From: Nocardioides sp. Iso805N
Lineage (GTDB): Bacteria; Actinomycetota; Actinomycetes; Propionibacteriales; Nocardioidaceae
Length of the DNA: 64,000 nt
Assembly (NCBI RefSeq): GCF_000364605.1
Contig: NZ_KB822578.1
Span: forward strand, 124,001 to 188,000
Reading direction: 5' to 3'
Shown here: positions 8,524-17,137 of the stretch, piece by piece
How the letters are laid out: every line of letters starts with the position of its first letter
How positions within the stretch are numbered: the stretch's first letter is position 1
The notes under the pieces: model-generated
Database searches by the model: none
Told to the model about the DNA's origin: nothing
Seen by the model: only the letters and a program-made list of their open reading frames with translations
Position numbers and translations under genes: made by a program

Positions 8524-9972
8524 ATGACCACTTCCGCCACGACGCCCAGCAGTGCGGCTGGCACGACGCCCAGCACTGCGGCCGGCACCACGCTGACGCT
8601 GGACCTGGCCGCCCTGGGCGAGTTCGCCGCGACCTCCACCGCCACCGACCTTCCCGAGCAGACCTGGCGCTTCGGTCGGATCCTCTTGCTGGACTCGCTC
8701 GGCGCGCTGCTCGGCGGCCTGCGCTACCCGGCCGTGCGCAGCCTCGGCGCGAGCACCGGTACGGCGCCGCAAGGCTCGACACCGTTCGGCTGGCTGACCA
8801 CGCTCGGTGCAGCGGCGACCTGGCTGGATGCCGATTCGGGCGGGTCCTTCCACCCGGCCGGTGCTCGGATCCCTCCGGTGCCGACCGCGCACCCCGCGCC
8901 GCATGTGCTGCCGCTGCTGCTGCATGCCCTGCTGCAGGACGGCACCGTCGACGACACCACGGCGGTCCACGCATTCATCGTGGGCTGCGAGGTCGGGCTT
9001 CGCTTCGGCGCCGGCACCTCGCTGCGTGTCGGCCTGCACCCGCACGGCATCCACGGTCCGATCGCGGCAGCCGTCGCCGCCGGCGTGCTGGCGGGTGACT
9101 CCGCGGAGACGATCACGCGGGCGATCGAGTTGGCGGGCTCACTGCCGATGGGGGCAACCCTCGCCGTACCGATGCACGGCGGGACGGTGCGCAACGTCTG
9201 GACAGGGCTGGGCTCCTACTACGGCGCGCTGGCGGCCGAGCTCGCGCGTCTCGGCCACCCGAGCGACCTCGACCTGCTTGTGCGCCTGTACGGAGGCGTC
9301 GTCACGACCGACGCCGACTCGGAGGAAATCGTCGGCAGCCTGGGGGAGCGGTGGCGCCTGCGTGACAGCTACCTCAAGCCGTACGCCTGCGCCCGCTGGG
9401 TCCACCCCACGCTCGACGCGCTGCGCCTAGCGCTCGCCGACGCCGCGTCGCCGACACCGGACGAGGTCAGGGCGATCGAGGTCGAGACGTTCGCCTTCGC
9501 CGCCTCGCTCGACACCTCGGGCGACGAGTCCGATCTGCACGCCCGCTTCTCGGTGCCCCGCTGCGCCGCCTCGGTGGTGGTCGACGGGCACCTCGACGCC
9601 GACGGCTTCCTCCCCGAGAGCTTCGACCGGGCGGAGGTCATCGACCTGATCGGCCGGATCCGGCTGAGCGAGGTGGCGGAGTTCAGCGCCGCATTGCCGG
9701 CCGAGCGGCCCGCGCGTGTCACCGTCCGGACGGCCCGGGGTGTGGGTGTCGGGGAGGTCCGCAACGCACGCGGAAACCCCGACAGCCCGCTCACCGACGC
9801 CGAGGTGGTGGCGAAGTTCCTCGGCAACGTCGGTCCGTACCTTCCGGACGAGGTGCTCGATCCGGTGGTCGCCACGCTCACCGCACGTGAGACGGTCGAT
9901 TCGAGGACTGCTGGCGGCGCAACCCTGCGTCACCTGGCCCAGGCGCTCGACGCCCGGCTCGTGCAGGACTGA
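8524..9972 (+). CDS. Second MmgE/PrpD family protein
   Basis: 482-residue paralogue, clearly diverged from the protein at 2432. It shares the family plan: LLLDSLGALLGGLRYPAVR, DADSGGSFHPAGARIPPVPTAHPAPH in place of the EMDEGN..HPA segment, LHPHGIHGP, VRNVWTGLGSYYGALAAELA and YLKPYACARWVHPTLDA (in place of K.ASCAF.HP). The N-terminus has a threonine/alanine-rich extension of about 25 residues. GAGG 5 bases before ATG serves as the ribosome binding site. Two distinct PrpD-fold enzymes in one operon suggest two consecutive hydration, dehydration or epimerisation steps, or processing of two stereoisomers. This is the last gene of the run. Confidence 0.86.
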   Translation: MTTSATTPSSAAGTTPSTAAGTTLTLDLAALGEFAATSTATDLPEQTWRFGRILLLDSLGALLGGLRYPAVRSLGASTGTAPQGSTPFGWLTTLGAAATWLDADSGGSFHPAGARIPPVPTAHPAPHVLPLLLHALLQDGTVDDTTAVHAFIVGCEVGLRFGAGTSLRVGLHPHGIHGPIAAAVAAGVLAGDSAETITRAIELAGSLPMGATLAVPMHGGTVRNVWTGLGSYYGALAAELARLGHPSDLDLLVRLYGGVVTTDADSEEIVGSLGERWRLRDSYLKPYACARWVHPTLDALRLALADAASPTPDEVRAIEVETFAFAASLDTSGDESDLHARFSVPRCAASVVVDGHLDADGFLPESFDRAEVIDLIGRIRLSEVAEFSAALPAERPARVTVRTARGVGVGEVRNARGNPDSPLTDAEVVAKFLGNVGPYLPDEVLDPVVATLTARETVDSRTAGGATLRHLAQALDARLVQD

Positions 9973-10114
9973 CGGTTTGCCTGACCGTGCCGGGAAGCGA
10001 CCCGAGCGCACGCTCTGGCAACTGGTCACCTGTCCCCATCCCTTCGGGGCGACCACCTTCGGCATGTCGACCTCGGCGGGCTCGCGGGGACGAGGCCGGA
10101 CACGGTTCGCTCGG

Positions 10115-10465
10115 TCAGCGCACCCGCCGCTCGACCAGCTCGTAGAGGTGTCCGTCAGGCGCCCTGAAGTGGACGTACCGCTCGCGCTCGTTGCCGCCAG
10201 GCTCGCCGACCGACGTTCCCGACGCCTTCAGCTCGGCGATCGCCTCATCGAGATCCGCGACCAGGAATCCGAGAGATCTGGCGGTGTCTCCCATGCCGCC
10301 GGGTGCCGCGACGGCGAACGAGCTCCCGTCCGGCAGGTCGAAGAGGTCGGCCTCGACGCCCTCAACCACTCGTCTGGACAGTCCGAGTACGACGTCGACG
10401 AACCGTGTCATGTCCGTGCGCTCGGGGGTCGAGGTGCCGGCGAAGCAAAGTCCCAGGATGCGCAC
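10115..10465 (-). CDS. VOC family (glyoxalase/bleomycin-resistance fold) protein
   Basis: 116-residue vicinal-oxygen-chelate protein. The fold is seen in ILGLCFAGTSTPERTDMTRFVDVVLGL, FLVADLDEAIAELKASG (paired beta-alpha module) and YVHFRAPDGHLYELVERR, where the final E is the usual metal-ligand position. The GTG start is preferred because a TACGCT hexamer lies 6 bases upstream, giving a leaderless mRNA; longer readings run through non-coding sequence. It is convergent with the catabolic operon, so it is probably not part of it. Substrate unknown. Confidence 0.78.
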   Translation of the reverse strand: MRILGLCFAGTSTPERTDMTRFVDVVLGLSRRVVEGVEADLFDLPDGSSFAVAAPGGMGDTARSLGFLVADLDEAIAELKASGTSVGEPGGNERERYVHFRAPDGHLYELVERRVR

Positions 10466-10471
10466 CGGCGC

Positions 10472-10477
10472 AGCGTA
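10472..10477 (-). promoter_or_regulatory. -10 hexamer TACGCT for the VOC gene
   Basis: TACGCT lies 6 bases before the GTG at 10465, consistent with a leaderless transcript; no ribosome binding site lies between. Confidence 0.5.
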
Positions 10478-10611
10478 ACGCGCTGGACCGTGGCGAGGTC
10501 CCGGAGTTCGAGGCCGCGCTGGACCTGAGGCTGCTGTTGCGGATGACCTCCGCGACGTCAGCATGAAGCGAGTCACGAGGCCGGCATAGCACCTCCCTGC
10601 CGGGCGTGTGC

Positions 10612-12276
10612 TCAGGTGGTCGGTGCGCCTTCCGCGGCCTCCTCGCTGGTGTCCGCACGCAACCTGTCGAGGAGGCGGGGGTGCCCCTTCAGGTACTGGG
10701 CCCCAGCTCGAACGCCCCAGAAGAAGGCGGCAAGCGCACCAAGGGCGACGATGATCGAGTCCCAAGGATGGGCCAGCCACCCGGCTCCGCCGTAGCTGCC
10801 GATCGCCGCGACGAGGTAGACGAACGAGATGTAGACGACCAGCCAGGTACCGCCGGCGAGGTCACCGGGGTCCCGTTCGCCGCGGATGAAGCTGACGACG
10901 AACCAGACCAGCCCGACCAGCAGCGCGATGACCGTCTTCCAGAGCGTGGACCAGTCCTGCCAGAGGATCACCAGCGAGGCCACCACGAAGGCGACCGGGG
11001 CGATGACGGCCATGCCGCGCAGCCTGCTCGAGTCGTCCCCGAGCCCGACGCGCCGGAAGACCAGCACCGAGACCGAGCCGATCGAGAAGGTGAGTGCGGC
11101 CAGGGCGCTGAGCACCTCGACGATGCTGTGCCAGCTGGGGAGCAGGATGATCGTGCCGGCACCGAGGACGAAGTTGACCAGGAGCGCGACGACCGGCACT
11201 CCGGTCCGCTCGCTCACCCGCATCACGACGTGGGGGAAGAAGCCGTTCTTGGCGAGGCCGAAGACGTTGCGAGCGTTGGCTGCGGTGTAGACGATGCCCG
11301 ACCCGGACGGGGAGATCGACGAGTCCGCGATGAGCAGCCAGGACAGCCAGGTGAAGCCGAGCATCTTGGCAAGATCGGCGAAGGGGGAGTCCAGGTTGAC
11401 CCCGTGCCAGCCCGCCTTCGCGAGCTCGGAGGCCGGCAGGCCGCCGAGGTAGCCGACCTGCAGACCGAGGTAGAGCACGATGCTGAAGCCGATCGTCACC
11501 ACCATCGCCCGCGGGATGTCCCGATGCGGGTTGCGGGCCTCGCCGGAGAGCTCGATGACGTTGCGGAAGCCGGTGTAGGCGAAGATGAGGCCGCCGGAGG
11601 CGATCGCCGAGAACGCCGCCGAGAGGCCGTACGGCGCGAAGCCGTGCGCACTGATGTTGTGCGAGATGCCGCCGGCCTTGTCGTTGGCGCCGAACCCGCT
11701 GGCGAGCAGCAGCACGACGGTGATGGTCGGGATGGCCAGCTTCACCACGGTGACGATGTTGTTCGACGTGGCGAACCACTTCACGCCGAAGTAGTTGATG
11801 ACGACGAACACAGCCATGAGAAGCACCGCGACCGCAGTGCCGAGGGTGGTCAGGTCCCCGGTCGTCGTGTCGTAGACGCCGTCCCACCAGGAGGAGGCGT
11901 ACTGCACGACGGCGGACGCCTCGCTCGGAGGGTTCGCGACGTAGGAGAGCCACATCGCCCACCCGATGATGCTTGCTGCCAGCCGCCCGTTGGAATAGAG
12001 CGGGTAGCGGACCAGACCGCCCGATTCAGGTCGAACCATGCCGAGCTCCGCGAAGACCAGCGCGATCATCAGCATCAGCGCTCCGGCGATCACCCACGCG
12101 ATCAGCGCAGCGGGCCCCGCCTCCTGGGAGGCGTACATCGCCGAGAACAGCCACCCGGAGCCGATCACGCTGCCGATGCCGGCCGCAGCGAGCGACCAGA
12201 ACCCGAGTTCACGGCGGAGCTTGCTGTCCTCGCGGTCGGCCGCTCCCTGCCGGTCCAACTGATCGCTCGCACTCAT
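10612..12276 (-). CDS. APC superfamily amino acid permease
   Basis: 554-residue transporter with about 12 membrane helices. The first helix region ELGFWSLAAAGIGSVIGSGWLF carries the substrate-binding G-S-G turn of the APC fold, and FRNVIELSGEARNPHRDIPRAM (ELSGEARNPHRDIP) is the classic loop after helix 6. The start at 12276 is chosen because AGGAGG lies 5-6 bases upstream; a longer frame adds an arginine-rich tail without a binding site. It probably imports an amino acid or polyamine by proton symport. The genes on either side give no clue to the substrate. Confidence 0.88.
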   Translation of the reverse strand: MSASDQLDRQGAADREDSKLRRELGFWSLAAAGIGSVIGSGWLFSAMYASQEAGPAALIAWVIAGALMLMIALVFAELGMVRPESGGLVRYPLYSNGRLAASIIGWAMWLSYVANPPSEASAVVQYASSWWDGVYDTTTGDLTTLGTAVAVLLMAVFVVINYFGVKWFATSNNIVTVVKLAIPTITVVLLLASGFGANDKAGGISHNISAHGFAPYGLSAAFSAIASGGLIFAYTGFRNVIELSGEARNPHRDIPRAMVVTIGFSIVLYLGLQVGYLGGLPASELAKAGWHGVNLDSPFADLAKMLGFTWLSWLLIADSSISPSGSGIVYTAANARNVFGLAKNGFFPHVVMRVSERTGVPVVALLVNFVLGAGTIILLPSWHSIVEVLSALAALTFSIGSVSVLVFRRVGLGDDSSRLRGMAVIAPVAFVVASLVILWQDWSTLWKTVIALLVGLVWFVVSFIRGERDPGDLAGGTWLVVYISFVYLVAAIGSYGGAGWLAHPWDSIIVALGALAAFFWGVRAGAQYLKGHPRLLDRLRADTSEEAAEGAPTT

Positions 12277-12312
12277 CTGCCGCCTCCTGTGTCGCGAGTG
12301 TCGGGACACGCG

Positions 12313-12765
12313 CTACCCGTTCGGCGGCGGCGGCAAACCCTGGTGACCAGTCGCAGCCCGCGCATCGGGGGCGTCGGGTGACATCGAGTCGGTGGGGCAG
12401 ACCCGAACCGGGTGACGGCGACGCTGGAGCATGCGTTCCTGCGTCTCGGCCTCCCGGGAGGTGGCCGCGGTGTCGTTCCCGTCCATGCCGACCAGCCACA
12501 CGAGGCCACGCCCGCGACCGGGATTTCGTTCGTCCTCAGCGTTGTCGTCATAGACGAGCGCGACTGCGTAGGTGAGTGAGTCGCCTGCCTGCTTCTGGGC
12601 CCAGTCGATCACCTGGAGGACGTCGGCACCCGTGATGTCGTAGGTGTCGGTCCACCCATAGGTGGACGAGTCGCCGCTTCCGTGCAAGTACACGCGGAAG
12701 CGAGGCTCATCGTTCTCCCAGTTGCTATCGCGCTCGTCGACCTGCTCGATGTGCACCCCGCTCAT
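12313..12765 (-). CDS. Conserved hypothetical protein
   Basis: 150 residues beginning MSGVHIEQVDERDSNWENDEP. The body has an alternating strand/helix pattern (FRVYLHGSG, TYDITGADVLQVIDWAQKQAGD, YAVALVYDDN) and a proline-rich C-terminal tail that looks disordered. It has no signal peptide or membrane segment. A GAGGCT hexamer 7 bases before the ATG may be a leaderless promoter. I do not recognise a function. It lies just upstream of the APC permease gene on the same strand, with 36 bases between them. Confidence 0.6.
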   Translation of the reverse strand: MSGVHIEQVDERDSNWENDEPRFRVYLHGSGDSSTYGWTDTYDITGADVLQVIDWAQKQAGDSLTYAVALVYDDNAEDERNPGRGRGLVWLVGMDGNDTAATSREAETQERMLQRRRHPVRVCPTDSMSPDAPDARAATGHQGLPPPPNG

Positions 12766-12978
12766 GCACCGAAGCCTCGCATCTTGGGCCCCTGTCATTA
12801 GTGGATCCGTGCATCGGGAAAACACATCGGAAGGCGAGAGAACGACGTACGCCGCCCTTGCAACCAATTCGTCGCCCCATGTGGCGGTCTTGGGTCTACG
12901 GTCCAGTCGTGGCGCCGGGGTCGTTCGACGAACAGCCGTTCGCCGCTGCGGGGAGACCAGCAATCGAAGGGTGAGAAC

Positions 12979-13446
12979 GTGCGGCGACGGCAGGTAATGC
13001 TTTCGGTGATCGCCGCGGCGTTGGTAGGCACCGGGGTGACCGGTTGCAGCCACTCACCCAGCGGGCGGTCCGAACCGCCCATGGGGGCATCTCCCGCGGC
13101 CTCCCGTCATCCGAGCGTGCCGATGACCGCGAATGACGAGCTGCTGGCAGCGGTCCAGGCGGCGGTCAAGCCAGCGAGCAGCACCTTGTACGTCGGGTTC
13201 GGGGCGGGAACCCGCGTCTTCGATGTCACCGACAACGACGCCAAGAGCTTTCACATCACCGTCTCTTGCGTGGGTGACAATGCGACCTTCAACTCTGGGC
13301 GAACGAAGTTCTTCCAAGTTACCGGGTGCAGTGGCCAGCGCTCTGTTTACGGCGCTGACGTTCCTCTTCGGTATGTGCACGCAGGGAAGATCACCATCGT
13401 CGCCTCGTCCCGAACGCAGTGGGCGGTCGAAGTAACGGCCTCCTAG
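12979..13446 (+). CDS. Predicted lipoprotein, function unknown
   Basis: 155 residues with a lipoprotein signal: basic MRRRQ, hydrophobic VMLSVIAAALVGTG and a lipobox ending in cysteine (GVTGC, cysteine near residue 23), so the mature protein should be anchored on the outside of the membrane. The mature part is about 130 residues with four further cysteines (SCVGD, TGCSG region) that may form disulfides. GAAGGG upstream of the GTG serves as the ribosome binding site. A second lipoprotein gene follows 34 bases later on the same strand, so they may be co-transcribed. Confidence 0.7.
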   Translation: MRRRQVMLSVIAAALVGTGVTGCSHSPSGRSEPPMGASPAASRHPSVPMTANDELLAAVQAAVKPASSTLYVGFGAGTRVFDVTDNDAKSFHITVSCVGDNATFNSGRTKFFQVTGCSGQRSVYGADVPLRYVHAGKITIVASSRTQWAVEVTAS

Positions 13447-13480
13447 CGGCACGAAGGGCTGAGCGGAAACGAGCAAGAGC

Positions 13481-14122
13481 GTGATCACCCGATGGATACA
13501 GGCGGGGACCGCGGTCCTCGCCTGCGTCCTCACCTTGGCTGCCTGCGGCAGCGGGCCAGGTCCTCGAACACCCGTGGACGACGGTCGGGGACCACTGTCA
13601 TTCGTCGGTGGCAGCGGCGGCCAGAGCATCTACGAGCCCAAGCATGCTCAAGATGGCTGGTATGCCACGTTCGCCTTCGAGCCATGCCGGAACGGAACCG
13701 GCCACACGTTGATCCTGGAGGATCTGCGCACCACGACCTCGTCTGGTGCGGCCGTCGCCGACGTCTGGTGGCGCCACGTACCCGATGTCGCGGGACGCGT
13801 TGGCGGCACGACTGACGAGTGGGACCCGTTCGCGAGCACCAAGGGCTACCCGGGCCACTGGAACGAGACGCAGTTCCGCGGGACCTTCGCTCACGGCATC
13901 GCCGGTCGCTCCGTGACGGACAGTTGCACGGCGGATGTGGTTGCCGATGCCTTCGACTCTGTCATCATCGCGCTGCGTGTTCCGCCCATCGGCATCATGG
14001 TCAAGAACTTCACCGTCACCTACACGGACAACGGCGAGACCAAGACGCTCCAGGTCCCGTGGAAGCTTGTCGGATGCGGCAGCAGCATCACCGATCCCGA
14101 GTGGTGCAATCCGGACGCCTGA
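13481..14122 (+). CDS. Predicted lipoprotein, function unknown
   Basis: 213 residues with a lipoprotein signal peptide (MITRWIQAGTAVLACVLTLAAC, lipobox LAAC near residue 22). The exported part contains cysteines in FEPCRNG, TDSCTAD, VGCGSS and PEWCNPDA, consistent with disulfide bonding outside the cell. It is unlike its lipoprotein neighbour in sequence. No family recognised. The start is a GTG that may be preceded by a weak ribosome binding site. Confidence 0.68.
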   Translation: MITRWIQAGTAVLACVLTLAACGSGPGPRTPVDDGRGPLSFVGGSGGQSIYEPKHAQDGWYATFAFEPCRNGTGHTLILEDLRTTTSSGAAVADVWWRHVPDVAGRVGGTTDEWDPFASTKGYPGHWNETQFRGTFAHGIAGRSVTDSCTADVVADAFDSVIIALRVPPIGIMVKNFTVTYTDNGETKTLQVPWKLVGCGSSITDPEWCNPDA

Positions 14123-14140
14123 GCCGGAGAAGCAGTTCAG

Positions 14141-14168
14141 CCCCGGACCTGCTTCCGCAGGCCAGGGG
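14141..14168 (-). terminator. Imperfect hairpin downstream of tRNA-Lys
   Basis: A 12-base arm at 14141-14152 pairs with 14157-14168 with two mismatches and a TTCC loop. It lies 11 bases beyond the tRNA-Lys 3' end. The right arm is part of an 18-base string repeated exactly after tRNA-His. There is no clear T-run. Confidence 0.45.
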
Positions 14169-14179
14169 CCGAATCTGGT

Positions 14180-14255
<76 letters not shown>

Positions 14256-14333
14256 ATGTCTTGGCGACCGCGAGGCGTTCGCTGCAACGACGAGAACACT
14301 ACCAGCGCGTCGAAGGCGTGCGAAATCGAGGCA

Positions 14334-15899
14334 TCAGCGCGTGTCCAGGACCGCTTGGGCGGCGTTGTGACCACCGATCCCGGAGACCGCGCCGCCGCGG
14401 CGGGCGCCCGAGCCGCACAGCAGCACGCTGTCCAGGTGGGTCTGCACGCCCCAGCGTTGCGCCGGCGTCTCCAACCGCGTCCGGTACGGCGCCCATGGCC
14501 ATTCGAGGTGACCGTGGAAGATATGGCCACCCGGCATCGCGACCTCTGCCTCGATGTCCTGGGGGATCTTCGCCTCGATGCAGGGACGCCCGTCGCCGTC
14601 GCGGGCGACCACCGAGGCGATCGGATCGAGCAGGTGCTCGTCGAGCGAGGCCATCGCCCGGGCGACCGCCTGGGCCTTGGCCGCGGCCGGGTCGGCGTCG
14701 AAGAGCGAGGCGGGGGTGTGCAGGCCGAAGTAGGTGAGCGTGTGGGAGCCCTCCGGCGCTTCCGCCCCGAGGATCGACGGGTCGGTCAGGGTGTGGCAGT
14801 AGACCTCGCCGGGCAGGCGCGAGGGCATCGATCCCGAGGCTGCCTCGGCGTACGCCCGATCCAGGTCCGGATAGTCCTCGCTCAGGTGCAGGGTGCCGGC
14901 GAAGGCGACGCGTGGGTCCACCTCCGATCGCAGCCGGGGGAGTCGGTCGAGCAGGAAGTTGACCTTCAGCTGCGCCCCGACCGGCTTGGTGGCTGGGTCC
15001 TCGGGCTCGCCGAGCAGGATCCGCAGCACCCAGGGGGCGACGTTGGCCAGCACGACCGACGCGCCGACGGTGTGGGCGCCGTAGGGGTCGTCCCAGGTGA
15101 TCTCGGCGCCGCCGTCCGCTGCTCGGATCTGCCGCACTCCCGCCCCGGTGAAGAGCTCGGCGCCGGCGTCCACCGCGGCACGGGCGAGGGCGTCGGTCAC
15201 CGACCCCATCCCGCCGACGGGCACCCGCCACTCGCCGGTGCCGTTGCCGATCAGGTGGTAGAGGAAGCAGCGGTTCTGCACCAGCGACGGGTCGTGCAGC
15301 GAGGCGAACGTGCCGATCAGCGCATCGGTCGCGACCACGCCGCGGACCGTCGGATCGGTGAAGCGGCGCTCGATGGCCTCGCCGATCGGGCGCTCGACCA
15401 GGTCGTTCCAGATGTCCGCGGGGACGCGGTCGCGCAGGGAGCGGTCGGTCGGCAGGGGCTCGGTCAGGGTCGGCGCGACCACCTCGGCGACCGCTGCCAC
15501 GCCGGCGTAGAAGGCACGCCAGGCGTCGTACTCCTCCTCGCCGCCGGTCAGCGCCCGGAACGACGCCGCGGTGGCCGGTCCCTCCGGCCGTTCGACGAGC
15601 AGGCCACTCGCGCGCCCGGCGCGGCTCACCGGCGTGTACGACGCGATCGAGCGCGACTCCAGCCGCAGGTCCAGGCCGAGGTCGGCGAGGATCCGGTCGG
15701 GCAGCAGCGAGACCAGGTAGCTGTAGCGCGAGAGCCGCGTCGCGCGACCGGGGAACGCCTGTGCGGACACAGCGGCGCCGCCGACGTGGTCGAGCCGCTC
15801 GAGCACCAGGACCTGCAGGCCTGCACGGGCGAGGTAGGCGGCGGCGGTCAGGCCGTTGTGGCCCCCGCCGACCACCACCACGTCGTAGTGACTGCGCAC
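14334..15899 (-). CDS. Phytoene desaturase/PYROXD2-like FAD-dependent oxidoreductase
   Basis: 521-residue flavoprotein. The N-terminal Rossmann motif DVVVVGGGHNGLTAAAYLARAG and LERLDHVGGAA bind FAD; the C-terminal SGARRGGAVSGIGGHNAAQAV closes the FAD site as in carotenoid desaturases. The length and the GGGHNGL motif match the actinobacterial PYROXD2-like group rather than true CrtI, and no carotenoid genes lie nearby. The GTG start has TAAGGT 6 bases upstream, so a leaderless mRNA is likely. The substrate is unknown. Confidence 0.85.
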   Translation of the reverse strand: MRSHYDVVVVGGGHNGLTAAAYLARAGLQVLVLERLDHVGGAAVSAQAFPGRATRLSRYSYLVSLLPDRILADLGLDLRLESRSIASYTPVSRAGRASGLLVERPEGPATAASFRALTGGEEEYDAWRAFYAGVAAVAEVVAPTLTEPLPTDRSLRDRVPADIWNDLVERPIGEAIERRFTDPTVRGVVATDALIGTFASLHDPSLVQNRCFLYHLIGNGTGEWRVPVGGMGSVTDALARAAVDAGAELFTGAGVRQIRAADGGAEITWDDPYGAHTVGASVVLANVAPWVLRILLGEPEDPATKPVGAQLKVNFLLDRLPRLRSEVDPRVAFAGTLHLSEDYPDLDRAYAEAASGSMPSRLPGEVYCHTLTDPSILGAEAPEGSHTLTYFGLHTPASLFDADPAAAKAQAVARAMASLDEHLLDPIASVVARDGDGRPCIEAKIPQDIEAEVAMPGGHIFHGHLEWPWAPYRTRLETPAQRWGVQTHLDSVLLCGSGARRGGAVSGIGGHNAAQAVLDTR

Positions 15900-15905
15900 G
15901 CCCCC

Positions 15906-15911
15906 ACCTTA
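15906..15911 (-). promoter_or_regulatory. -10 hexamer TAAGGT for the PYROXD2-like gene
   Basis: TAAGGT lies 6 bases before the GTG at 15899, the leaderless arrangement seen repeatedly in this window. Confidence 0.55.
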
Positions 15912-15950
15912 GTGACGCGGCGCTAGCCGCTCCCGGCCGATGGCTTCGGG

Positions 15951-16394
15951 TCAGGTCCGCTTGCGGTTCGCGATCTCGTCGGAGAGCTGCTGCACCTGGG
16001 CGGGGTCCGCGTCCCGGGCAAGGGCGACGCAGTGGTCCAGGACGTTCGGCCGGTAGCGCACGGGGAAGGTCTGTCCTGGGGCGAGTCGGGTCAGCTCGGT
16101 GATCGTGAAGTCTTCGTCGGCGATACCGCGGAACGAGATGCCGTCGGCGGTCTCCACGTCGATCATCAGGACCACACGCGGATTGCTGTTGACCTCCCGC
16201 CAGTCGACGAGGACGCCGAGCGCGAGCGCCCCCGTGCGCAACTCCGCATTGCGCTTCATGGCAGCCCTGCTCAGGAGCGGGTTCGGGGCGACGCCGGGGA
16301 AGTCGGGGCCGACACCGAGCGATTCTCGACTCAGGTCGGGCCTGAGCTGCGCCATCAGACCGTCGAGCTCCTGCTTCTTCTTCGAACCGAACAT
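15951..16394 (-). CDS. Conserved hypothetical protein
   Basis: 147 residues starting MFGSKKKQELDGLMAQLRPDLS, preceded by a good GGGAGG ribosome binding site. The central part reads like a small beta-rich domain (ALALGVLVDWREVNSNPRVVLMIDVETADGISFRG split at VNSNPRVVLMIDVET; then PGQTFPVRYRPNVLDH), which resembles the short beta modules found in actinobacterial membrane-associated proteins that bind or modulate. It is soluble by prediction. Function unknown. Confidence 0.62.
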   Translation of the reverse strand: MFGSKKKQELDGLMAQLRPDLSRESLGVGPDFPGVAPNPLLSRAAMKRNAELRTGALALGVLVDWREVNSNPRVVLMIDVETADGISFRGIADEDFTITELTRLAPGQTFPVRYRPNVLDHCVALARDADPAQVQQLSDEIANRKRT

Positions 16395-16523
16395 CCTGAT
16401 CCCTCCCTCACGCCAGTGCCGGAGTCTCGGCTTGGCGCTCCGCGCTCACGGCGATCGTATGGCACGGCCGTTCCCGACCTCCGTCACATCGCTCCGTCCC
16501 GATGGCGTCGCCGGCTGCGGTCG

Positions 16524-16607
16524 AGGACGGGGTCTTTCGAGAGCGACGGACGGGACACGACACCAGAGTTCCAGTCAGAACGCTCACGCTTTGTCAGACC
16601 CCGTCCT
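16524..16607. repeat. Separated inverted repeat in the 16.4-16.6 kb intergenic region
   Basis: AGGACGGGGTC (16524-16534) is repeated inverted and exact as GACCCCGTCCT (16597-16607), 62 bases apart. The region between the hypothetical gene and the acetyltransferase gene holds nothing else recognisable. Confidence 0.4.
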
Positions 16608-16625
16608 AGGTCTAGGAGCCGGCCA

Positions 16626-17123
16626 CTAGACGGACAGGAAGATCTGCTTCTCGAAGAAATGCCGAGCGTAGGGGTTGTCGTTGTAGCGCTCGATCTCCCG
16701 GTAGCCGGCGCGGCGATACATCCGGACCGCCTCGACCAGGGTGTCGTTGGTGTCCAACCGCACCACGTGGTGCCCCAGCCCCGCGGCGACCGACTCCAGG
16801 TGTCGCAGCAGCCGTGTGCCGAGCCCGATGCCGCGCCAGTCGAGGTCGACCCACATCCGCTTGATCTCGGCGTACCGGATGTCGGCGGTGATCGTCTGGA
16901 CGCCTCCGCAGGCGACCGCCGGTGCGTCGGGCCGGCCCTCCGGGAGGACCACCACGAACGCACCGGTCGGCGCGCTGAGCAGCTCGGCGTCCTTGGTGCT
17001 CTGTTCGCCCGCGTCGAAGCCGTCGGGGAAGCGGTCGTCGAGCTCGGCGAAGTACGCCGCCATCGCCGCCGCGGCGACCGTGGACGTGGGATCGACGGTG
17101 TGGAAGGTGACGGCTGCGGCCAT
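16626..17123 (-). CDS. GNAT family N-acetyltransferase
   Basis: 165 residues with the GNAT acetyl-CoA-binding core: EIKRMWVDLDWRGIGLGTRLLRHLE, in which R.G.G..LL contacts the pyrophosphate, followed by VRLDTNDTLVEAVRMYRRAGYREIERYNDNPYARHFFEK (DTNDTLVEAVRMYRRAGY and the C-terminal YNDNPYA motif). This C-terminus is typical of small actinobacterial GNATs. The ATG at 17123 is chosen because TACAGT lies 7 bases upstream, while the GTG nine bases earlier falls inside that hexamer. The acceptor substrate is unknown. Confidence 0.85.
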   Translation of the reverse strand: MAAAVTFHTVDPTSTVAAAAMAAYFAELDDRFPDGFDAGEQSTKDAELLSAPTGAFVVVLPEGRPDAPAVACGGVQTITADIRYAEIKRMWVDLDWRGIGLGTRLLRHLESVAAGLGHHVVRLDTNDTLVEAVRMYRRAGYREIERYNDNPYARHFFEKQIFLSV

Positions 17124-17130
17124 GCCGGGC

Positions 17131-17136
17131 ACTGTA
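17131..17136 (-). promoter_or_regulatory. -10 hexamer TACAGT for the GNAT gene
   Basis: TACAGT lies 7 bases before ATG 17123. It contains the bases of the alternative GTG start, which therefore cannot be the start of this transcript. Confidence 0.55.
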
Positions 17137-17137
17137 G

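Noticed and set aside
2432..9972. Methylcitrate cycle (propionate use) for the MmgE/PrpD genes
   Set aside because: No prpB or prpC in the operon, and two divergent PrpD proteins with racemase and LLM enzyme do not fit.
10466..10611. Possible gene remnant between the VOC and permease genes
   Set aside because: Short open frames exist on both strands, but none has a start signal or recognisable domain.
10606..12381. 591-codon open frame antisense to the APC permease
   Set aside because: Asp/Glu/Arg/Gly-rich mirror product without fold; the permease has helices and a ribosome binding site.
14334..15899. CrtI-type carotenoid desaturase
   Set aside because: Sequence features fit the PYROXD2-like branch and there are no crtB, crtE or lycopene cyclase genes nearby.
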